Source: Lithodes maja
Lineage: Eukaryota; Arthropoda; Malacostraca; Decapoda; Lithodidae
Assembly (NCBI GenBank): GCA_037953745.1
Contig: JBAKBP010012381.1
Coordinates: 1-64,000 of the forward strand
Length of the DNA stretch: 64,000 nucleotides
Reading direction: 5' to 3'
This document shows, piece by piece, positions 1-11,121 of this stretch. The stretch's first letter is position 1; each line of letters begins with the position of its first letter. Below the pieces are notes generated by a model, which was not told the DNA's origin, did no database searches, and saw only the letters and a list, made by a program, of their open reading frames with translations. A program made the position numbers and the translations under genes.

Positions 1-166
1 ATCTCATCTTTACTATCAGTTACATGTGTAGTGTTATCGATACTACTATTACACATCACTATATTCGCACTATCTTGACTGATTATTTCTGTTTTACTCA
101 CTGGTTTGTCACATGAAGTACCTGCTCCATATGGAGACAGTATTTTACTTACACACCCAGGTTTTT

Positions 167-1048
167 TTAACGAAACCCCGCAACAATCTTGTCCAGTGAG
201 CTGGCCAAGGTCGAAACTCCTAGTCGAGAAAGATGTACTCCATCCTGGGCATACAGTTCATCCTTACCATAGAAGTTGGTCCAGTTATCTAGGAATGGTA
301 TTGACTTTGCCTTGCAATACTTCTCCAGCCGGCTATTTACACCAATAGCCCTGGAGGACCATTCCTTCCGTACCCCTCTTCTTGGCAGGATACTGTGTAC
401 CACAGGAAATCCACCCTTCTCCTTGATCCTCTCCAGCATTTCCTGGTACTTGGTCAGCAACTCCTCAGTCCTGCATCTCCATATGTCATTGGATCCCGCG
501 TTGATGAAGATGATGGGGTCCTCCCCACCCACTTCTAAGACACCATCCATCTTCTCTGCCACCCTCCCGACTCCGGCTCCAGGTAGGCAGACAACTTTAC
601 TAACATGAGTGTTCGTAGCCCCGTCAAGGTACCTAACCATTGAATCACCGACAATGAACTTAGCTTTTTTCCGTTGTCGGCGTGTAGCAGGAGTTGTAGC
701 AGCAACAGCAGCAGACTTCCCCCCCTCCCCTCTCACTGCCTCGATGATCGCCACTTCCTCGCCATCACTCTCATCAGCCAAGGTGCTGAAGTTGTTGTGG
801 GTCTTGAGTGGCTGCCTTTTCAGCTTGCAGGCCGTTGCACTGGTCGACACCACTTTCCAAGGGGCTTCACGATCCCTGGGAACACTTCCGGTAGCCTCAC
901 ACTTCTTCTCCGCCATAGCTAGTCTCAAAGCCAAATTTTCATCTTTGAGACACTGAATCTCCTGCTCCACACTCTCCAGTCTTTCTTGCAAAGCAAGACA
1001 AAGCTGGAGAGTATGGGAGGAGACAGCAGACTCATCAACAACAGCCAT
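167..1048 (-). CDS. CR1-type LINE ORF1 with SGNH-hydrolase (esterase) domain
   Basis: An open frame of about 293 residues starts at the ATG at 1048-1046. An upstream GTG at 1051 is possible but less likely. Residues 8-50 are rich in heptad-like Leu and Glu and read as a short coiled coil. A basic patch (RRQRKKAK) precedes an SGNH fold from about residue 130. It shows block I GDS (134-136, catalytic Ser136), block III NAGSND (183-188), and block V DGVH (Asp269, His272). Esterase-bearing ORF1 proteins are known from CR1-like non-LTR retrotransposons. There ORF1 is thought to bind the element RNA, with the esterase acting perhaps on lipids. The matching ORF2 would lie left of the window on the minus strand. 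All triad residues look intact. It could also be a host SGNH protein, but a similar domain sits in the LINE at 41.5 kb, which supports a LINE origin. Confidence 0.8.
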   Translation of the reverse strand: MAVVDESAVSSHTLQLCLALQERLESVEQEIQCLKDENLALRLAMAEKKCEATGSVPRDREAPWKVVSTSATACKLKRQPLKTHNNFSTLADESDGEEVAIIEAVRGEGGKSAAVAATTPATRRQRKKAKFIVGDSMVRYLDGATNTHVSKVVCLPGAGVGRVAEKMDGVLEVGGEDPIIFINAGSNDIWRCRTEELLTKYQEMLERIKEKGGFPVVHSILPRRGVRKEWSSRAIGVNSRLEKYCKAKSIPFLDNWTNFYGKDELYAQDGVHLSRLGVSTLASSLDKIVAGFR

Positions 1049-1283
1049 CACTAAGAAAGTTAACTAGGACCTCACTAAGGGAAAACAGGTTCACTAGCGG
1101 TCACTGAGGACGTCCGCACTGGTCAGGGGTCAGAGGGCAATTATATTGTGTTATTTTTAAGTAATGTAACTGTGTTCGTGATAGTGCAATTGTAATAATA
1201 TGGTTATGTAATCATTGTAATTACGAGTGGTCAGTTCGAAGCTTAGACTAAGATGGATTCCACTTCTGTTCCTGCAGATGGAT

Positions 1284-1288
<5 letters not shown>
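1049..1288 (-). other. 5' untranslated region of the SGNH LINE
   Basis: This is non-coding sequence upstream of the SGNH ORF1 and ends where the poly(T) of the next LINE begins. I see no further gene or repeat in it. Assignment as a LINE 5' UTR is by position only. Confidence 0.35.
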
Positions 1289-1314
<26 letters not shown>

Positions 1315-4300
1315 TAGGAGACAATGAACCGAGGAAGGAAAAACACAGATAAAACAAAAAGGTCCATGTGCCTAAAGGCATCCTCCATTCATAAAATGTT
1401 TGTAACAGCTAGATTTAAACATTTGTAGATTATAAGTTTGTGGAAAGCAATTCGAGGGAAGTGAATTCCAAAGAGTAGTAGCTCTGGGGATAAATGAATT
1501 CTGATAAGCAGAAGTTCTGCATTGTGGAGGAGAAAGTGTAAATTCATGGGCGCTCTCAGCTGCCCTAGTTCTACGGGGAAAGATGTGGAGAGGCGGCACA
1601 ATTGAAGCAAGTTCCTCGGAACAATTGCTGTGAAAATATCTGTAGAATAATGCAAGGGATGCAACGTTTCTTTGTATGGATAATGTAGGAAGATCCTGTG
1701 TGATTGCAGGGTTATTGATTAATCTAATAGCTTTATTTTGAATTTTGTCCAACTGCCTCAATGCAACCACTCCACTTCCACCCCACAGAGGTGAACAGTA
1801 ATCCATCTGAGAACGCACATGACTTTTATATATTACGGCCAACTGCTCGTCAGTGAAGAATTCTCGAACTCTGTACAGGAGTCCCAGTTTTTTAGAGGCA
1901 TTCTTAGCAATGCTTCTAACATAATGTGTCCAGCTCAAGTTAGTAGTTAATGTTACACCGAGAATGTCAATACTAGGGGAAGTGGGAATATTTACATCAT
2001 TAAAATATATATGGGAGTCAGTGAGATTCTGTCGGTTAGAAAATTGAATGTACTTGGTTTTCTGTGCATTAAAGGAAACTAGATTCTTTTGTCCCCATTC
2101 ATTAATTCTAGAAAGGTCCTGGTTCAGAGAAATTGCAGTGTTTATTTTTGAATTTATAAGATCGGGTTGGGTGAAAGAATCGGTAAATGTGAAGGAACTG
2201 TGGAGTGTTGAGTCATCTGCGTAGCAATGTATTGGACTATGAGTGGTAGATATGAGATCATTGATATGAATGAGGAACAGAGTTGGGGCCAAAACTGATC
2301 CCTGGGGAACACCAGCATTTATTGAGTGAAATTGAGGATAAAGGCCATCTACCATTACACATATTTTTCTGTTATGAAGATAAGAAGAAATTAGTGGAAC
2401 TAATGATGCAAGGCCATATTGTGACATCTTCGACAATAAGGATTGATGCCAGACTCTATCAAATGCATTTGATATATCCAGTGCTATTGTATGTGTTTCA
2501 CCATGTTGGTCTGTAGCTTGGTAGATTTGATGCATAAGAAGGCAAAGAATGTCTGCAGTTGATCGACATCGTCTAAAACCATATTGCCTATCACTGATTA
2601 ATTTATTATTCTCAAGATGCTTAATTATGTGATTATTTAATATAATTTCAAAGACTTTACCAAGAGTGGAAGTTATAGCTATTGGTCTGTAGTTTGATGG
2701 ATCTGAAGAGGCACCTTTATTAGGAACTGGATGGATGTTTGCTTCTTTCCAGGGTACTGGGAAGCATGAGGTATGAGTACACAGACGGAAACATTTTGCC
2801 AATACAGGAGCGAGCACCAAGGAGCAATTCTTAAGTACTATTGGAGAAATTTCATCTGGACCAAGAGCGTTATCTACTGAGAGATTCTGCAAAATAGTTT
2901 TGACATGTCTGGTGTGGATATTAAGTGAGGGAATTTCAGGCGAATTAAAATTAAGTACAGGGACATCTTGATTTATTTCATCTAAGGTTGAGTTGGTGGA
3001 GAAAATATCCGCAAGAAGGTTAGCTTTACCTCGTGGGTCACTTACAAGATTGCCAGCCGGAGATTTTAATGGTGAATGGATGAAGCAAGTAGTGAAGTTG
3101 GATTTGAATGAGTTAAGAGTAGACCATAATATTTTGTTATCATTTGGATTATTTAGAAGTTTATTTGCCTGCTTGTGGAGAAAGTTTGATTTAGTTAGGT
3201 TTAATACAGTTTTGGCATGATTTCTGATGTTTCTAAAGTAATTAAAGGCTTCACGTGTTTTTGATCTTGTCTATGCATTGTAGGCTTTTTGTTCAGTTAC
3301 TCTAGCACAATTATGGTCAAACCATTTAGGTGAATTAGATCTTTTACTGTACTTTTGATGAGGAATAAAAGTTTCCATTCTAATTTTTACAAAATCTTGT
3401 ATGTGGCTCAAGGTGGAGTGTGCATCATTAGAAAAGAAAGAGGTCCAGGGAATATCAATAAAGAAACCTTGAAGACCCTCCCAGTCTGCCCTATCGTAAT
3501 GCCATTTAGTCACCAAAACAGGTTCAGAGTGGGAAGGTGTGGTAGGTGATAGACAGGTGGCCTGTATCAGACAGTGATCAGAAGATCCAAGCGGGGACCT
3601 CACTGTAACATCATAATTTTCTGAATTGGTTGTTAAAAATAAGTCCAGTAGGTGGGAATTATGATTAGGATTATCTGGTACACTGGTGTGTTGGTTGACT
3701 AGTTGAGTGAGATTAAATGAGTCTGCAAATAGCTCACATTCAAGACCAGCATCATCAGTCCTGGCTGAATGAGTGAGCCATTCAACATTATGGACATTAA
3801 AATCACCCAACACAGTGATTTCAGAAGAAGCATTTAAGTTGAGGACACTGAGTTGTGAGGACAGAGAATCAAAAAGACTTTGCTCTGGAGGAGTATTTGG
3901 GGAACTGTAGATCCAACATATGTATTTAAATTTACCAGCAGAAATTAATTTGTATATAGAATAATCAAAATAGGGACAATTGAAACTAGTAACCTCCTCC
4001 AGGGCAATTTCAGATTTTGCGAAGCAACATACACCTCCTTTAGGTCTGAAATTTTGGAGCAGTTGATAACCTGGAAAATTAAATCTAGACGTGTCAGATG
4101 TGGATGTTACTTGAGTCTCTGTCAAAAAAAGGAGAGTAGGGGATTCTGCTTGAAGAAATTGGTGTACAGAATTGATGTTAGAGTGAAGTCCCCTTATATT
4201 ACTAAAGAAAAAGCTGCACCGACGAGCAGCTTTGGGACGTTGCAATGCTCTTGACACAGTCGCATGATGACGACCGGGAGGGCCCTGTGTCAATGACCCA

Positions 4301-4737
4301 ACCCTGCCGGGGGTGGATATCCGAGGGACCACCAGGTTTGCTCTTAACAATTGTACTGCCATATTTATTAGGTAAGTGTATGGTGTTACATGTATGATAT
4401 GTAGTGGGAAGAGTAGTGTTTTATGGATAGAGGATAGCGATGTAGGGCAATGTCTTGAAGTTGGATGTGTATGTTATATAAGGAGGGTTTTCCTGATACC
4501 CCTGATGTGTGAGGCAGAAAGATATGTATCCAGCTACCAAGGCCTGGGAGAGAAAATGGAATTCAGGCTATTCCCTGAGTCTCCCGAAACCTTGGCGGTA
4601 GTACTTCCCTGGGCGGGGCTGCCTACCCCTACTACCTGCAAATATTGATAATTAACCGTGTCTTCTACAACTCCAGTTACAACCACCGGTCACTTTCACC
4701 CCACAACTTAATCGCCTCCCTGCTGCTCCCGAGGTAA
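1289..4737 (-). mobile_element. LINE-J: nearly full-length jockey/CR1-group LINE
   Basis: A minus-strand non-LTR retrotransposon. Its 3' poly(A) tail appears as a plus-strand T run at 1289-1316. A short 3' UTR (1317-1371) follows the ORF2 stop. Upstream of ORF2, about 375 bp (4363-4737) read as leader. Two 5'-truncated relatives are in the window (34533-35658 plus; about 23767-24092 minus) and share the ORF2 end and 3' UTR. No separate ORF1 is visible. I could not identify a clear target-site duplication. The right edge at 4737 is placed where the tandem TTCAGT tail of LINE-A begins and may be off by some bases. Confidence 0.8.
1372..4362 (-). pseudogene. LINE-J ORF2: AP endonuclease plus reverse transcriptase, one in-frame stop
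   Basis: ORF2 would be a nicking endonuclease and reverse transcriptase for target-primed reverse transcription. Reading from the ATG at 4362, the frame runs 996 codons to the stop at 1372. It is broken only by a single TAG at 3273-3271. I translated 3270-2893 by eye and found no other stop. The N-terminal third is an apurinic-endonuclease-like domain (SNIRGL, LTETQV, LGDFNVHN, GSSDH). The C-terminal half is RT: ALDISNAFDRVWH, AGVPQGSVL and YADDSTL with the catalytic Asp pair. It ends in the jockey-like tail LWNSLPSNCFPQTYNLQMFK. The Asp residues and the lack of frameshifts suggest recent activity before the nonsense change. Its relative at 42-46 kb is far more decayed. Confidence 0.85.
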
Positions 4738-5061
4738 GGTTCAGTTCAGTTCAGTTGGATGGCAGGAGCGTAGCCTTTATGACGGCTCTAACTGATGTAA
4801 GGCTCTTGTGGTCTGGGTCTTTATCTATTAAGCTCATTTAACCTTTTGTTTCTTATTAACCAGGTTGTATATTATTTGTGTTATTGTGTTTGTGTTTCTG
4901 AAGTGAAAAAACAGTGTTGATATTATGTTGTCTTCATCTTTTTCGTATGGTTGCTGTAGCAGTGATGAATTGGCTCTCTCTTCGGTGTAGGCTGGGCAGT
5001 GTAGCATGAAGTGGTTCAGATCTTCATATTGACTGTTGCACATGATACACTCTGTAGATTC
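4738..5061 (-). pseudogene. LINE-A fragment h: C-terminal zinc-knuckle tail and 3' terminus
   Basis: The minus strand encodes TECIMCNSQYEDLNHFMLHC, a Cys-X2-Cys...His...Cys knuckle of the type that ends many LINE ORF2 proteins. About 50 residues and a stop follow. The element ends in a short tandem tail, seen on plus as three TTCAGT-like units at 4738-4757. Upstream coding sequence is missing here because BEL-1 inserted at 5061/5062. It resumes beyond BEL-1 at 20064. The frame reads continuously across the target-site duplication. Confidence 0.75.
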
Positions 5062-5430
5062 TGTCGGGAATAGGGTAATGATCCCAACAGTTTTAGGGTC
5101 CAATAGTGCATTTGAATTTGGCGGTATCGTATCGCATGTACGAATTCGGCTAGTTCTTTGTGTATTGTAGTTTATTATTAAGTGTAGGTTAAATACTAAC
5201 TGTAATGTATACATATCTACATCAGCTCTAGATGTATCATGAAACCAAGTTATGGGTTATAATTATTATGAGCCGGCAGCCATACGTAATTTCGCGAAGC
5301 GAAAGCGATCGGACGCCGGCCCTTTAGTCTCTCAAAAAACACCATACAGCCAACAGCTCCCCCCGGCTCTGATTCGACCCACAATTCACCATGTGCTACA
5401 ATTATTAATCTATATCAACAGTCTACATCA
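5062..5430 (+). repeat. BEL-1 5' LTR, left part
   Basis: It matches 19495-19862 of the 3' LTR with scattered substitutions and small indels. It is cut by the Gypsy-1 insertion. Its last four bases ATCA are one copy of the Gypsy-1 target-site duplication. Confidence 0.88.
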
Positions 5431-7220
5431 TGTGACGTTGACCACTCCGTTAGAACCGCATGGCTTGTCCTACAGTGACTCACTAGGATCGCCAGGGCAG
5501 TGGATGGGGCTACAGTTTATGTATTAGAGTGTGCTTTATTTCATATGAAAGCTCGTGTCATGGGCAGTCCAGAAAGGCTCTTTGTTTTCGCCCATGTCAA
5601 GGCTTTATATATTTAATTGTAAAGTATATGTTTTGTCATTAACTAGTAATGATAGGATCTGGGAGAGAGAGAGGGAGTAGAACAGAGTGAGAGGGGGCGC
5701 GCAGTGTTTTTTGTCCCGCTCGATGACGTCACGGCTGGCTGCCTCGCGGGGGCTGGTGGAGGGAGGTCCTTACCATGCTGTGAGCTCTTGTTAGTGGCCA
5801 GATCACTTGTAACCGTTTTTTTTCCCACGCGGCTCGAGCTAGTGCGAGTATATATACTGGTTCCTCGCCACTCTCTCCCTCAGATCTGGTTTCTAGAAAA
5901 CACTCATCTTTTTTCCCTTGCTATCTGTCCCCACTCCGTTCCTGAGAATCTTTTCCTCTGCCTATCTCTCTCATTCTCCATATCTTTCACCACCTCTTTA
6001 TTAACAGTATATCCCCTCTGGTTAACTCTGCAAAATCAGCTTCATGCTGGCCAGTTGTATTGTGTGTTAAGGTCTGATATAACCTGTGTATGTTAGTTGT
6101 TAAGATAAGTGGATCACGAAGCATTGGTTGGCTTTCATATTGCCGCTTCCTATAATTATTAGTGTTCTGCTGGATTAGATAATGCTAGACTGGGAGTCTG
6201 ATATAATAGGTATTGTTTCCTATGAGTGCTGGCTTTAGTTAAAAGCGGCACGACATACCTGAGAACTGGAGTTGATTGAGTAAATTCTAGTCTGTGTGCC
6301 ATTGAGAGTAGAGCATGCACGAATGAGGGCTTTTTGCCTATACCATTCTGCACTGTTCTAGTCTCGATTGTTTGTCTTTGAGGTACGCCAGGAGAACGCT
6401 TAATACTTCGGTATTAAGGTTTCTCAAGAGAGCTACCCTTCATTATAACGTAATATTTGACGCACAGACTTGAGATTTGCACTAGGCTATGCAGCATGCC
6501 ATGCGCACCAGTATCTCGTATCATTGACTCTAGCTAGACTTTATCAGTCACAGTAGACATTAAGTGTATTAACCTAATTACTCTTTTTATGCATACCCAT
6601 TTATGATTACACAAGCATTTCGCAGCCTAGTTTGATGTATTGAGACACAAACGACTTAGGCTCTTTTTGTTGATAGGAATACTGCATTGTGGCGATTATT
6701 ATTAGTGTTGTAGTGTTTAGGATATTCTTGGCTCCGACGGCATTATATATTCTGCCTTTTTGTGTGCATAGCCTGCACGAGCATTGTTCCACTGCCTGCC
6801 TTTTTGGGTTCCATTTCCGATACGAGCATCTTTATAACATCTAACATTTAAAGAAGATTCCTTGTTAGTGTTGAAGGACTTTAGTGCACTTTCTTTCATG
6901 CAGGAGTGCCTGACATTTTTTGATTAAAGTAACATAAGCTGTAACTTCTCTTACCACCTTACTTTGCATACCATAACCAAGCACCTTCGGTTATAGGTAG
7001 TAATAGGCTGTTTTCACATAACATTAAGCCTAGAGTAGACACACATTTATTGAGAGTTTGATAGCCTATTATTGCATATAGAACTCTGTAGAGTATTTGT
7101 GTTCTTTGTTCACTGGGAATATACTTCAGAGGTTGGAGCTAGCGCTTTCCGTTGTAACATTTATGCCATTACTAGTCCAATGAATAAGAGCCCTGATATA
7201 TTTGAACCCCAGTCGTAACA
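5431..7220 (+). repeat. Gypsy-1 5' LTR
   Basis: 1790 bp, TG...CA ends, near-identical to 11122-12909. It contains a TATA-like box. Short ORFs inside it are not supported as genes. Confidence 0.92.
5849..5856 (+). promoter_or_regulatory. Putative TATA box of Gypsy-1 LTR
   Basis: TATATATA lies about 420 bp into the LTR. A pyrimidine-rich stretch follows that could hold the transcription start. The same box recurs at 11539-11546 in the 3' LTR. The function is inferred from position and sequence. Confidence 0.45.
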
Positions 7221-7240
7221 AATGGCGACCTTGCCAGGAT
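7095..7240 (+). repeat. 146-bp direct repeat, copy 1 (LTR 3' end plus PBS)
   Basis: This covers the last 126 bp of the 5' LTR, the primer site and a few bases. The same 146 bp recurs at 7357-7502. Confidence 0.85.
7222..7239 (+). other. Gypsy-1 primer-binding site (first copy)
   Basis: ATGGCGACCTTGCCAGGA directly follows the LTR end. The TGG start would pair with a tRNA CCA end. TGGCGACC resembles the tRNA-Arg-type sites of mdg1/412-like elements, which is an inference. Gypsy-2 uses the same first twelve bases. Confidence 0.65.
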
Positions 7241-7356
7241 TTGGTGAACCTACATTTATTAGCAGGGAACATTTGTTGTTTTAGAGAATATTTTGCGGGG
7301 ATCAGCAAGAATAATTTTTTTTCGCAACATAGTATAGCCCTTGAGTATTTCCGAGA

Positions 7357-7502
7357 ATTTGTGTTCTTTGTTCACTGGGAATATACTTCAGAGGTTGGAG
7401 CTAGCGCTTTCCGTTGTAACATTTATGCCATTACTAGTCCAATGAATAAGAGCCCTGATATATTTGAACCCCAGTCGTAACAAATGGCGACCTTGCCAGG
7501 AT
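7357..7502 (+). repeat. 146-bp direct repeat, copy 2: second LTR end and second PBS
   Basis: An apparently exact second copy of 7095-7240. It places another LTR terminus (GTAACA, about 7477-7482) and another primer site (about 7484-7500) inside the leader, just before the gag-pol frame. It is followed by short repeats of ATGCAATGCCTAAT. It looks like a duplication from template switching or a rearranged leader. Confidence 0.85.
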
Positions 7503-10500
7503 GCAATTTCTAATGCAATGCCTAATGCCTAATTTTTTTATGCAATGCCTAATTTCAAACATTGTAGCACCTTCACCTCCTCAAGGGTTAACTCCAGAAT
7601 TATTGCTTCAGCTCGAATTAGCTAAGATCCAGCAGCAAATAGAATTAGCCAAGATAGAAGAGAGAAAAACTATCAGTCATGAGCACATAGAGCTAGCAAA
7701 AATCCAAGCTGAGTCGACTAGGTACTGTGCCGACATGGATGTAGAGAAGTCGCGAGTAGAGACAACGGGACAGCGACTTGGGGCTGGTAACCGTGTTCAT
7801 GAGCAGTCTCTCTCGCACTTATTGAAACTGGTTCCGGTGTTTGATGAGAGTGGTGTAACAGAATTTTTCACACGCTTTGAGAAGAAGTGCCAGGAACACC
7901 AGTGGCCAGAGAATAAATGGGCAGCACTTGTATCCTCTAGATTAATAGGCAAGGGTCTTAAAGCCTACGATGCGTTACCTTTGGAGTTATGTATTGTGTA
8001 CGAGGATCTCAAGGAGGCTGTCCTGAGGGCTTACGAATTGCAACCAGAAACGTACCGTTTGAAGTTCCGGGGTGTAACTAAGGGAAGAGATAGCACCTTT
8101 TTGGAACACGCCCGGGACTTGTCCGATGCTATGGGAAACTGGCTCCGATCTGAGAGGGTCACAACATTTGATGAAATTAAGCAGTTAATGATGTTGGAGC
8201 AGTTCTTTAAAAGCACGGGCGGTGATCTAACTTTGAACTTGAAGGAGAAAAACCCAAGAACTCTAGTCGAAGCAGCAGAAATGGCTGATCGACGGCTGTC
8301 GTTGATTCGGGGTTGCGGGTCCTCACAGAAGTACGATGTAAGTGCTAAGGACCGTTATCCTCCCCCTCCCCGTAACAATGACACATTTAAACAGAAGAGC
8401 CATGAAACTAAAACTGAATCCAAACCTTACACCACACCGTATGTGAAAAGTCAGGGGCCTTTTACATCACAGTATAAGCCGAAACCGAAATTTATGTGTT
8501 TTAGTTGCCACCAGGATGGTCATAAGGCAAATGAGTGCCCTAGTCGACCTCCTCCGGCAGCCGTGTCTTTTGCTCACGGCATTGGAGTGTTCAAGAGGAC
8601 ATCGGAGTTTGTTAGAGGCATTTCTTCCGAGGTAAATACACTGCCAGTGCAGAAGGATCCGGAAGGCTTATTCCCTGTCCGTGATGCCTTTAGTGACCAC
8701 AGGGGACTCGGTTGTGTGGAGTGGGGGGGTAGAAGACATGAGGTGAGAATTTTGCGTGACACTGGGGCATCGCAAACACTGTTGAGAAATTTCACTGGTA
8801 AACCTATCAATACGGCGCGGGTGGTTGTGGTTCAGGGAGTTAATGCAACAAGGTCATACCCGCTTGTAAGGATGAAGGTGGAAGTTGATGGTGTGACTCG
8901 GGACCTGGATGTAGGAATTGTGGAGAAGTTACCTGTTGGGGGCATCGACCTCCTTCTCGGCAACGACTTTGCGGGACCTACTTCTGAGGCTCCACCCTTG
9001 GTCGTTGCCGAGAAGCTGGCCGACGTGAGTAGGGAGGAGCAGGAGTGGGTTGAGAAGTGTCCAGTGCAGCCTATGGCGTGTGTTGTCACCGGAGATCCTG
9101 CATCCAGGGAGTCACATTCTGGTCAACAATCTTTAGATCAGCGGAGGAAGGGTACCGAGAAGGGGTTGGAAGTTGATGCGGTTGAGAGTTCAGTATCAGC
9201 GGACATTCTCGGGGACTCATTATTAGGACCACATTTCGAGTCTAGAGAAGACCCATTAACTGTTCCTGAGAAGGCAGTGGATGGGCTTAAAAAGACGATG
9301 AGACAGCAACGGTACGCAGAGAGAGAGCAACGGGAGGCCAAATTTAATGTAGGAGGGGGGCATGAGTTGTTTCGCAAACACTTGGATAGGCTTGCTTCTT
9401 CGGATATTCGTAAGTTGCAATTGGAAGACCCGGAGGTTCTTGAAGGTGGTACCGGTGCTGTCGAGTTGAAGGAGGACAGTGATGCACAGTCGGGAGATGT
9501 AGCAACAAGGTACCCTGACGCGTACGCTATGAGAAATGGGTCGGTGAAGACTGTGGTCCGAAGCTTGCTAGTGTATTTTTCCCGGTATGGTTACCCGCAG
9601 GAGATTCATGTTGTTTTGTTTGCTGCACGGGAGGTACCTGGGGAAAGTTTGGGATTCAGCCCTAATGAGCTCGTCTTTGGACACCGTGTCAGAGGGCCTC
9701 TCCATATGGTTGAAGAAGTATGGGAGTATGGCGCAGAAAAACCTTGTTCTATGCTCAAGTGTGTCCTCAACAGTCGAGAACAGATGTTGCGCAGTCTGGA
9801 GTTGGCTGGCCGTAATTTGACTAGCTCTCAGGCCCTCATGAAGGACAGGTACAACCTCAAGGTTGAACTCAGGGAGTTTCACGTGGGTCAGGTGGTGTTG
9901 AATCTACTGCCCCTTGTAGGTCACCCCTTATCCGCGAAGTACACTGGTCCTTATAGGGTGGTGGAGGAGCTATCGGACCTGGTTTACTTGGTAGCCACTC
10001 CAGACAGACGGAAGCGCAATCAGTTATGTCATGTTAATCCCATGAAGGAGTATGGGAGGCACCCCCCTGAGCCTCTCACTGTGCCTGTGATGACGTTTAG
10101 CAGTCAAGGTGGAGAAGGAGAACAGGACAGTCAAGCTCAGGTGGAGGATAACTGGAAGGATAAGAAGTTCAATTGGGCACCTGAGTGTGAGAAGGTGTTT
10201 AGAGAAGTAAAACACCTGTTGTGCACTCACCCGATCCTCAGGGCCCCTGACTTTAGCCTACCTTTCCAACTAGCAACGGAGGCTAGTGGTGTGGGGGCTG
10301 GTGCCGTCCTTGTGGAAAAGGACGATGATGGGCTGGAGCATCCTGTTAGTTTCTGCTCGGAGAAGTACAATTCGGCCCAGGGGAGCTGCTCTGTTGTCGA
10401 GGAGGAGCTGCTGGCGGTTGTACTTGCTCTGAGGCATTTCGAAGTCTGTGTTCCAGCCTATGGTCCGGTCGTTGTAGTTTACCCAGATCATCACCCTCTC

Positions 10501-10647
10501 AAGTTCTTGGACCAGTTTCACAATCGGAATATGAGACTGACCTGGTGGTCACTAAGGTTATTGGTATATAACCTGGACATACGCCATATTGCCGGTTGTG
10601 ACAACGTGGTTGCAGATGGTCGTTCAAGGGTATATGATCCTGGGTAG
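7501..10647 (+). pseudogene. Gypsy-1 gag-pol frame lacking reverse transcriptase
   Basis: A 1048-codon uninterrupted frame. The first 20 or so residues are repeat-derived (MQFLMQCLMPN...), so the true gag start is lost. Gag runs to a CCHC knuckle (CFSCHQDGHKANEC, about residue 331). The aspartic protease motif is DTGAS near 419. Compared with Gypsy-2, three blocks are missing without breaking the frame. About 135 residues are gone near residue 665 (linker, integrase HHCC finger and the first catalytic Asp). About 60 are gone near 702 (second catalytic Asp and Glu). About 320 are gone near 886 (the entire RT). RNase H remains at the end but its ATDASG motif reads ATEASG. It could still make Gag and protease. 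Integrase and RT activity cannot come from this copy. Confidence 0.85.
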
Positions 10648-11121
10648 ATTGACACACGGGTAGCCTCCTGCTTTAGTTTGAATAGTATTTTGCGCTTGGT
10701 GCTTGTTGGCTCGCGGTTGTAGCCCAGCGTATTGGGTCGTAAATCAGGAGTTGAGCGTTTGGTATAGAAGAAAAAACTAGGCTTGCCCCTATAGTGCAGC
10801 CGAAATACACAAATTAAAAACATAAAAATCAAATAAAAAACTTTCTTTGATAGTTGAATTTGTTCAGTATGTTATAGCAGTAATTCTGAGTTGCACTCCT
10901 CTCAGAATGCTGGGCTAGAGAAGCTCGCTCTTGAGGAGCATAACTACATATAATTTAACCTATTGTGTTGGGAGGGTTATAATTTTGAAAAAAATGTTTT
11001 GTTGAAGAACTGTGCCAGATATTTTACTGCCGCTGGATGGTGGGAAGTGGAGATATAGCATGGGTTCTAACCATCAGATTTTTGTGAGCCTTGGGGCCTC
11101 TGAGAAAAATCTTGGGGGGGG
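10648..11121 (+). other. Gypsy-1 3' untranslated region and polypurine tract
   Basis: Non-coding sequence between the gag-pol stop and the 3' LTR. It ends in CTTGGGGGGGG (11111-11121) directly before TGTGACG. This purine run is the likely primer for plus-strand DNA synthesis. Gypsy-2 ends in a similar CTTGGGGGAG. Confidence 0.7.

Noticed and set aside
5704..6096. 130-codon plus frame in the Gypsy-1 LTR (and its copy at 11532-11786)
   Set aside because: Lies in an LTR, differs in length between copies through a one-base indel, and has no domain similarity.
7095..7502. CRISPR-like or satellite array from repeated 146-bp blocks
   Set aside because: Only two copies, and they match the LTR end and primer site of the host element.
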